From Chaenocephalus aceratus (Eukaryota; Chordata; Actinopteri; Perciformes; Channichthyidae), in contig CM043799.1 in the NCBI GenBank assembly GCA_023974075.1, positions 8,891,250-8,955,249 on the forward strand: DNA of 64,000 bases. The letters run 5' to 3'. The translations under genes and the position numbers were made by a program. Every line of letters starts with the position of its first letter. Position 1 is the first letter of the stretch. This document shows, piece by piece, positions 56,283 to 64,000 of this stretch. A model generated the notes under the pieces. It was not told where the DNA came from. It ran no database searches and saw only the letters and a program-made list of their open reading frames with translations.

Positions 56283-59056
56283 AATTGTATTTATTTATAT
56301 TTTCAGGGAACTCACTTTGCTTTTAACTGCCTTTAACACTTCATATTCTTACCCTTTTTTAGATGTTTGTTAACACGTATGTTAAGAGTGTAAGGGAAAC
56401 TTCTGTTGCAATGGAAAGGACTCAGAGAGACACGGGAGGAGCAGGAGTTCTGAATGTCAAACACTGGGATTTATTGAGAGACCAAACAGCCGGAGGGTTC
56501 ACAAGGCATATTCACATCTCTACAGATGACCTGCCCCGCGAACTCTGAAGACAAAAGGGCCCAGCGTAGAACTATACATAAGAAAGGAGTGGCCTATATT
56601 CCCGCCTCTGGTAATCAATACCAGACCCTGGAACAAAAACTGTTTGTATGGCAACTTCTCATGTGCCCATACCCCTCCCCCCACAGGAAAGGCAAAGGAC
56701 CTTTTGACCTGTGTCTTCCTGAGAAATTCCTTGCAGGAGACATGTGGAGCATATCTTGTAATCCAACAGTTTCTAAGAAAGACTGAGAATCTTAAAACAC
56801 AAAGAGATATCCTTAAAATATTCTCTGACAAAGAGGTTATTCATGTTTGGAATTTGTTCAACATTTTCGGAATACTCTCAGTTTATTTCTTGCCAATTGT
56901 TATGTCTTGTCTGTTAGCTTAGATTAAAGGAATGGTTTATATGATTTAGTGGCAACTAGTGGTAAGGTTGTAGATTCCAACACATCGAACACCCTTCCGC
57001 TCGCCCCTATCAACTATTGTGGCCTTCAGGTAACGTGAACATGTTAAATGCCCTCTTTTTGGTCATTGTTGCATTGGACAGTTGTAGGCTACTGTAAACA
57101 CAGAGGCCGACTATGATTTGTTGTTCTGTTTGGTGGTGTTTTTCTTGTGTAGCATAAATGGAATAAGTTAACACCACATTTCTTTGTGCAGGCCTGTGTT
57201 GCATCATGAAAATAAATTATCCTTGAAAGAACACTTGCTCTTATTTGTAAATACAGCTCATTTTCAGTTTAAGAAAACAAGATGATTCATAATTGCAGGC
57301 AATTATACACTAATGAAAACACAATAAAAAAAAACAAGTATTTGTTTTTAATTATTGCTAATATTTCACCCAAATCCTACACACTGGTCTTTTTGAAGTC
57401 TTGAAGTAGAGGAAAAGGCCAGCTTGGCTCACTCCAAGGTAAAAAGAAAATCATCCAACTGGCATCTCTCAAGCTTGCCAATTAACACCATATCTTGTTA
57501 ATCTCCCCACGAAGCCAGACATTTCAGCAATTTTTCAGCGTTCACAGATTTCACAGGTATATTTCTTGTTAGTCTTTATGCCAAGCTCATATAACGTCTC
57601 CGGAAACCACATTTTAATTCTTTCCACAGAGCAGGACCTGTATAATGACCTATTGCCTCTATGGAGAAATGTCTTATTTGTCAATGTCTTTGTGAGGAAA
57701 TGTGGTCCTCATTAGTATAGCAATGTAAGAAAACGCGCTGACACACACCTCATATCATCATGCCACATGCGAGTCGGGGCTCCCCTGTGAGTTATAGTGT
57801 GAGGGAATGTCAGAGAAGATTAAAATATGGGAAAGATGAATGGGTAGTGTGGTGTGTATGGAGAACAAGGATAGGGAAGGAGTGTGTTAAAGCTGATCTC
57901 AGAATAAAAGTTGCATAAAGCAGATTGAGAGAGAGAGAAGAAATAATAACAAGTGAAGTGAAAGTAGAAATAAAGAGATCCCACATGCGCTCCTTTCTTT
58001 TCATGGCGTCATGCTGTGAGCTGCTGTTCACTGGTAATAGCAGACTGATTAACTCTGAAGACTGGATTCCAACCATCTCATTGGCAAGCTACCCACGATA
58101 TGTAGCAGGACTTCCTTTGAAAACCTTCAAATAAAACACGAGGGATTTTTACAAAATCATTCCAGAGATTTAGAAATAAATCAATTTATTCACAGGTATA
58201 TATACACATCTTGTTTTTAGATGTTTGTCTCGACACTATATATAGACCTCAATTAAATTGTGCACAGGAAACAGTGATTGAGTGAAATGTGAGCCAGGTA
58301 TTGATCTGTTTTAAAATCCAGAGTTAATCTTGAAGTCAGCATTGTCCACCTCTGATGTAATGATTTATCTGTTTCAACACAACTTGATTGGAGAACTCAT
58401 CACCGCTGAGTGTCTATGAGAAGCCTTTCAGGTAATGCTAATGTGACATTTGATCGAAATCCACTGTTCCCCTCTTTGTTGTCTTCGGTTTTCTAAATTT
58501 GGGATTAACACGAGACATACCTGTCTTCCTAAAAACCTACGTAACCAGTCAAAAACAACTGCATTCTCTATTATGATTTGTAAAATGAAGAAGCAAATCT
58601 TTTTTAACACTTTTTTTTTTTTTGTTCGGTATGAACAAGGTAAGCTCATGTCTTAGGTCAAATCAGCACTTTGGCAAAAATGCAGTGAGCGTTACATTTA
58701 AGTAACAGGCTTATGTTTTAAATGTTATATTTCATTCCAAACACAAACAGCGGTCTCTGGGGTGAAGATCCCGTGTCCTTCCTTATGCAGGCGTCAGCAG
58801 ACTGACCACGAACGTGAATCTGTGAATCACGGAAAGTGTATCTATGAAACTGAAAATATTTTTGGTTGCAATGGAACGTAGTTCGTGGAACAGGCAGAAC
58901 GTTCTAGTAAATTATATTTTTAAAGTGGCCATACAGTGTGAAGCTCTTTGGTCAAATGACCTGCTGGACAGAAGAACAATTATGACTTGAACACAAATAA
59001 ATGAAAAGGTTAATGGTGATGTTGGCAGTAGGTAACTTGCCACCATAACAATAGAG
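56283..59056. other. unique spacer with one LTR-like remnant
   Basis: No gene supported. About 56390-56780, read on the minus strand, has a CTCAATAAATCCCAG polyadenylation-like word followed by a CTCCCGTGTCTCTCTGAGTC stretch, reminiscent of the R-U5 part of an LTR. No second LTR, primer site or target duplication was found. A 69-codon frame at 57925-58134 has no recognisable domain. Confidence 0.35.
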
Positions 59057-59468
59057 TGTTAGGGCTGGACAAGGGCGTGGAACCAAATGCACGATGCAGA
59101 GAGAAACAAAGTATCAAAATAAAGTGTTTTAATGTAGACAGGTCATAACACACTGAATACATAAAGCAACAAAACAAAAACTACTAATACACTAATCTAA
59201 CTCTATGGACAATGACAAAAGGATCTTACGCTGGAAGGCTTGGAACACAGAAGACAATCTGGCAGCGAGACAGGGGAAGACGAGAACTATATGTACTAGA
59301 CAGACAACACCAGGTGAAGACAATTAGACAATCACAACCGTGGGAAAACAGACAAGGCAGGAAACGTACTTTAGACACATGAGGGTAGACAAGACTATCA
59401 AAATAAAACAGGAACCTATCTAAACACATAACATGAAACCTAAACTAGGGAACAATCTTAGCACAACA
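59057..59468 (-). repeat. gypsy 3' LTR
   Basis: TGTTAGGGCTG...GCACAACA, 412 bp. Its start matches 63931-64000 with several differences. GTATCAAAATAAAGTG near 59111 marks the comparison. Confidence 0.9.
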
Positions 59469-59483
59469 GTACCCTCCCCTCTA
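59469..59483 (-). promoter_or_regulatory. polypurine tract
   Basis: On the minus strand AGAGGGGAGGGTAC directly precedes the 3' LTR. Confidence 0.75.
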
Positions 59484-59912
59484 GGGACGACACCTGACGG
59501 CCCTTGGGACCTCCGAATGACACCTGTAGTAGTCCTCAATTAAGTCTTTGCCCACGATAAAACTGGACGGGACCCAGGACCGTTCTTCAGGACCGTAGCC
59601 CTCCCAATCAACCAGAAATTGACGACCTTGGCCTCGATTTCTCACTGACAGGAGACGTTTCACAGAGTAAACCGGACCACCATCAACAACACGGGGGGGG
59701 GGGGGGGGGGGTGGAAAGGGTGGAACCAGGGGACTGTCCAGAACCGGCTTGATTCGGCTGACGTGGAACGTTGGATGAACCCGTAGTGACCTGGGCAGAC
59801 GGAGACGGACAGATACAGGATTGATTATTTTAGTGACAGGAAATGGACCCACAAACCTTGGAGCGAGCTTCTTTGACAAGACCCTGAGTGGCAGATCCTT
59901 GTGGACAACCAC
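59481..59912 (-). pseudogene. integrase C-terminal domain and chromodomain
   Basis: The open frame holds [19 protein letters not shown], the GPF/Y-type integrase C-terminal motif, then [14 protein letters not shown], a poly-proline run encoded by a poly-G tract near 59694-59711, and [20 protein letters not shown], the chromodomain-like core. The tail ends [12 protein letters not shown]. It is the best preserved part of the element. Confidence 0.88.
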
Positions 59913-60780
59913 ACCGCTGCCCCGGTCTGTATGTAGGTGCCGCCCGCCGCCGTTGATCCGCCACCGTCTTCATCCGAGCCGAATTCCTCAGGAGGACCCG
60001 ACGAGCTGCAGCCCAGACACGGAGGCATCTTCTGACTAAGGCGTGAGCAGATGGCACCCACCACCTCCTTCTCCGTTTCTGAGAATAGAGGAGGCTGATA
60101 GCCAAAGACACAGTGAAAGGGAGACAGACCGGTAGCAGAGGTGGGCAAAGAGTTGCGTGCATACTCCACCCATGTCAGATGCTCGCTCCAGGTTGCAGGG
60201 TCCTGAGAAACCAGGCAGCGCAGGCACATCTCCAGCTCCTGATTCAGCCGTTCCGTCTGTCCGTTGGACTGGGGATGATAACCTGAGGTGAGGCTGACGG
60301 ACGCTCCCAGGAGGGTGCAAAACTCCTTCCAGAACCTGAGGAAAACTGAGGACCTCGATCCGACACAATGTCTCTGGGAATACCATGAATACGGACAACA
60401 TGAGTCAACAACGCCTGAGCAGTCTCTTTAGCTGACGGCAACTTTGGCATGGCAATAAAATGGACCATCTTAGAGAACCTGTCCACTACAGTGAGGACAG
60501 TGGTGTTACCCTTGGATGGAGGAAGACCCGTGACAAAATCCAACGAAATGTCAGACCAGGGCCTGCTGGGAACGGGGAGAGGCTGCAGCAGTCCCATCTG
60601 TGATTTTGATGACGTCTTGTTCCTGGCACAAACTACACAGGCAGCCCACATATTCGGAGAGATCCTTAACCAAGGAAGGCCACCAAAACCTCTGTCGAAC
60701 GACGAATACGGTCCGCTTGACCCCTGGATGACAAGTGAGCAGTAATGTGTGAGACCGATGAATAACCTGTGGACCGCATG
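59913..60780 (-). pseudogene. integrase: zinc-binding and catalytic core
   Basis: Fragments in several frames: [17 protein letters not shown] and [10 protein letters not shown] (H-H-C-C zinc-binding region, about 60780-60630); [16 protein letters not shown] (first Asp, near 60550); [13 protein letters not shown] (second Asp, near 60360); a segment near 60260 with the N-G-Q/T-E-R type glutamate block in a shifted frame; and [19 protein letters not shown] (about 60170). Frameshifts near 60330, 60250 and 59930 break it. Confidence 0.85.
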
Positions 60781-61311
60781 GATTCAGGCACAAATAGCCT
60801 GTCCAATGGACAGCTACTAGGTTTCGGCCCCTCACCATTGACACCGTTTCACCTGATCTACTATAGGCCATGTCACCACCCCCAACCACACGGGAGAGTG
60901 GAAGGATTGGCTCTGGATCCTTGGCCATGGGCTCTGGGTCATGGAGGCGTGAGAGGACGTCAGGTTTGCCATTCTTGGACCCAGGTCTGAAAGACAATGT
61001 AAAGTCAAAACGGTTAATAAAAAAAGTTGCCACCGGGCCTGGCGTGAGTTCAACCTCTTAGCTTTGTGGATGTATTGAAGGTTCTTGTGGTCGGTCCAAA
61101 CCAAGAATGGCTGTGGTGCCCCCTCAAGCCAGTGCCTCCACTCCTCCAGAGCCATCTTGACTGCCAACAGCTCTCGGTTTCCGACGTCGTTAGTTTCTCT
61201 CTCGTCGTAGTTTGCGAGACAAAAAGGCACAAGGATGCATCTTATGATCCCCAGCGCTCTCTGAGAGAATGGCCCCCACCCCATCATTGGAGACATCCAC
61301 CTCCACAACAA
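60781..61311 (-). pseudogene. RNase H domain
   Basis: [20 protein letters not shown] and [20 protein letters not shown] are the usual gypsy RNase H words (E and D of the active site, TDHKNL). RQARWQLFL follows, then a shifted frame with [19 protein letters not shown] leading into the integrase. Confidence 0.88.
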
Positions 61312-61424
61312 ACTGTCGTTGAGGATCAGGAACAGTCAGTATGGGAGCTTGTGGTAAACCTTTTTAACTCATTATAAAGCCTCCTCGGCCCTGAGGCCCC
61401 ACACAAAGTTAACCCCTGGTGAGG

Positions 61425-62221
61425 TCAGTGCATGAAGGGGAGCAGCAACAGAGCTAAAGTTCCTAATACATCGTCTGTAGAAGTTAGCAAACCCAAAAAC
61501 TGCTGTCCCTTCTTCCTATTGGTGGGGGTGGCCCAGTCTGCCACGGCACTGACCTTTGCAGGGTCCATCAGGATTTGTCCAGGAGAAATGATGAACCCCA
61601 GGAATGAGACAGTTGATGCATTGGAACTCACACTTCTCTGCTTTTACGAACCAGGTGATTATCCAGTAGGCGCTTTGTAGTACTTGGTGGACATGTTGCA
61701 CATGAGTCTCCTTATCAGGAGAGAAGATTAAAATGGTCATCCAAATACACAAAGACAAACACGTTCAAAAACTCCCCGAGTACATCATTGACCAGCGCCT
61801 GGAAAACTGCTGGGGCGTTAGTTAACCCGAAAGGCATTACGAGGTACTCGTAATGTCCTGTTGGGGTATTAAATCCAGTTTTCCGCTCATCCCCCTCCCT
61901 TATTCCTTACCAGATGATAAGCGTTGCGTAAATCCAGTTTTGTGAAACACTTTAGCGTTTCTGCAATAGGTCAAAAGCAGAGTCAATGAGAGGGAGGGGG
62001 TATCTGTTTTTTACCGTGATGTCATTCAGTGGTCTGTAATCAATGCAGGGACGGAGAGAACCATATTTCTTCTTCACAACAGAAGACGCCCGCTCCGGCA
62101 GAGAGGAAGACGGTCGGACGAGTCTGCCTTGAGTGAGGTGTCGATGTAATCCTTCATGGACCCCTTTTTCTGGAGCTGACAGAGAGTACAGACGGCCCTT
62201 GGGCATCGTGGATCCTGGCAC
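61425..62221 (-). pseudogene. reverse transcriptase
   Basis: [20 protein letters not shown] at the N-terminal side (about 62050-61980), a [18 protein letters not shown] block near 61850-61800, and the catalytic YLDD near 61740, where a frameshift follows at once. [20 protein letters not shown] and the thumb [20 protein letters not shown] (about 61600) complete the domain. Not functional. Confidence 0.88.
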
Positions 62222-62339
62222 TAAGTCTATAGCACAATCATAAGGCCGATGGGGGTGGTAGTTGCACTCGCCCCTAGCTTTACTAAAGACTTCCTTTAGA
62301 TCATGATAACATGTGGGGACCTTGATTAAATCAGGGTAA

Positions 62340-62700
62340 TCAGAAAAAATAGTCAGAAAGAGGTTCGTTGGGACAGTCTGCTTTAGAAGTGGAGATTTTC
62401 CTCAGTATCAACTTACGCTGATAGTGTGCACACTTCTGGTTACACAAACAATTCCCCACTCTTGTACTTTCCTGACCAACCCAATCAATGACAGGATTGT
62501 GCAAAAGTAACCAAGGGTAACCTAAAATGATCGGGTGTTTGAGCTGATTTAAACACATGAAAAACGATGTTCTCAACATGAGTGTCATTGATTGTCATTT
62601 TTACAGGTGTGGTGCAATGAGTCACTGTGAATAGTAGGACGCCCTCTAACGTGTTCGCTTTTAACGGCGAAGGTAATGGCTTCAACGTCAGGTTATAAGC
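62340..62700 (-). pseudogene. retropepsin-region fragment
   Basis: The frame has KHPIILGYPWLLLHNPVIDW (about 62545-62485), the C-terminal flap/I-L-G motif of Ty3/gypsy retropepsins. The upstream D-S/T-G active-site triad is not readable in a single frame. Confidence 0.7.
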
Positions 62701-62849
62701 CTAGCGCTAGCTCTTTATCCAAAAACTCCCTCATCGCCGGCTCCAGAAAATACAAGTGGCCCCCCGTTCATAACCTGATTACCTCACCTAGCATAACTTG
62801 AGTTAATGTGCGTGGAGGGAAGTCAAAAAGTCAGATTGGCTACACCAGT

Positions 62850-63930
62850 GTCTTTCCCTTTTCACCGGCGAGCCCTTTTCTTTTACTGGACAACATGGCT
62901 TGTTGATGCCCCTGTGTGACCGCAGTAGAAACATCTTGCCTCACACTAGGCGGCTGACGTCGTTCCTCCGGTGAGATTCTCTGGCCCTGCCGAGCTGCAT
63001 TGGCTTCTCCGAGTCAATGGGGGGCGCTTGTGGCCTCTGAAGCAGGTGACGAGCCGAAATGATGTCCTCCGGACAGGATTAACAGCTGTAGAGAACCCTC
63101 TGGTTCCGCTGGACAAAACGGCAGTCTTCTTTCTTTCTCTATCTCTCTCACAGAGTGATTGTCAATCTTAATAGCAAGCCGCTACCATACTTGTCTAAGT
63201 CTGTGGGAGGATCCATAAGCAATAAATGATCCTTAATTTTCTCTGATAGTCCGTTCCGAATATGTCCCTTAACGCTGAATCATTCCAATAGCAATTCAAT
63301 AGCCATAGTGCGGAACTCAATTGCATAATTAGCCACTCGGCGTTGATTTAGCTGAATGTATGTCAAATTCTGTGCGCTCTCTACAGCTGGTGTGTGATGT
63401 GCAAACACTCTTAAATACGAGTGGATGAACTGAGAGACAGATTTGCAAGTTGCAGAATTTTTTCTCCCACTCCGCCGTAGCCCATGCAGCCGCACGGCCG
63501 GACAGATGAGAAATGATAAATGCAATCTGAGCATAATCAGAGCTATATGTAGGGCATTACTTAAAGTGTAGATCGCACTGAGTCAGAAAGGATCTACAGT
63601 CATTGGAATCTCCGGAAAAACTATCTGGAGGGGCCAAGCGAGGGAACGGCATGAGATTCAGGAAGCGGCGCCGCTGTAGTAGGAGGGGCTGCCAGCTGTT
63701 GAGGGTGATAGCCGCAGCATCAGGTAATGCCGGAGCAGTGGCACCGCCATGTCGGCTGATTTGGGCGTTGACCGAGGCTTGGAGTCCATGTTGCTGCTCC
63801 GCAGGTCCCTCACTGCCTGGTGTATGACAGAGAACTTCTCCTCATGATGGTGAGACGTTCGGCCTGAAGTCGTATCGCTGTTTTAAACTGGTTCTGCATC
63901 TGCTAATTCCATGTTTAGGCCAGATTGTAC
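62850..63930 (-). pseudogene. gag region
   Basis: [16 protein letters not shown] and [18 protein letters not shown] (63440-63280) are typical of gypsy capsid C-terminal regions. A frame-shifted stretch near 63230 has GLSEKIKDHLLLMDPP, and near 62930 a CCHC-like knuckle (RCFYCGHTGA) is interrupted by a frameshift. A short reading start with ATG near 63912 stops after nine codons. All of this is decayed. Confidence 0.75.
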
Positions 63931-64000
63931 TGTTAGGGCTGTTACAAGAGCGTGGAACCAAATGCATGATGCAGAGACCAAACAAAGTATCAAAATAAAG
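63931..64000 (-). repeat. gypsy 5' LTR, partial at window end
   Basis: TGTTAGGGCTG followed by GCGTGGAACCAAATGCATGA, aligned with the start of the LTR at 59057. Only 70 bases are inside the window. Confidence 0.92.

Larger units (their letters stand above)
59057..64000 (-). mobile_element. chromodomain Ty3/gypsy retrotransposon, frameshifted, 5' end off window
   Basis: Minus-strand element with, in its own direction: 5' LTR (from beyond 64000 to 63931), gag, retropepsin-like region, RT, RNase H, integrase, chromodomain, polypurine tract and 3' LTR (59468-59057). Every domain is broken by frameshifts or stops, so it is an old copy. Domain order with integrase after RNase H places it in Ty3/gypsy, and the chromodomain points to the chromovirus group. 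Confidence 0.93.

Noticed and set aside
57925..58134. 69-codon frame with an MRSFLFMASCCELLFTG stretch
   Set aside because: Short, no domain, no splice or promoter context; consistent with chance.

Overview
The window looks like accessory, gene-poor DNA from a teleost fish nuclear genome. The evidence is the kind of repeats present: L2/CR1-type LINEs ending in short tandem tails, hAT elements with 8-bp target duplications, chromodomain Ty3/gypsy elements, a DIRS tyrosine-recombinase fragment, tRNA-like SINE heads, long (GT)n tracts, and AT-rich spacers without compact genes. I see no confident intact host gene. Almost everything recognisable is mobile or decayed.

Layout. 1-4620: a 177/248-bp satellite-like array inside a region bounded by a 134-bp inverted repeat, followed by related 147-bp tandem units. 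5575-13475: an L2-type LINE (LINE-A) carrying a GC-rich MITE, apparently split by a nearly full-length second LINE (LINE-B; esterase-like ORF1, endonuclease and reverse transcriptase), itself cut by a 746-bp hAT element. 13551-15492: a second hAT of the same end type, holding a nested element with 73-bp inverted arms. 15500-18600: no genes. 19204-27060: two adjacent decayed genes in the same orientation. The first encodes a SWIM zinc finger plus a YqaJ exonuclease. The second is a protein of roughly 970 residues of a family I cannot name, whose C-terminus resembles the first half of a FEN1/XPG-type nuclease. Two hAT MITEs lie in its intron, and DIRS-derived sequence begins where it ends. 28200-34000: no genes.

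34026-45110 and 45211-56282 are the same roughly 11-kb sequence twice, on either side of a 100-N gap. The duplicated units end exactly at the gap edges, as expected for two overlapping contigs that were not merged, so this is probably a false duplication. Each copy holds a proline-rich tandem-repeat reading frame interrupted in frame by a hAT-like MITE, an internally deleted gypsy element whose remaining frame joins a gag-like start to integrase, two LINE tails, a SINE fragment and a candidate signal-peptide exon.

59057-64000 is a structurally near-complete but frameshifted chromodomain Ty3/gypsy element on the minus strand. Its 5' LTR runs off the window.

The best candidate for something undescribed is 19204-27060: a multi-domain, probably multicopy nuclease-type gene pair that may belong to a large mobile element. 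That rests on motif reading and needs database and structure comparison.
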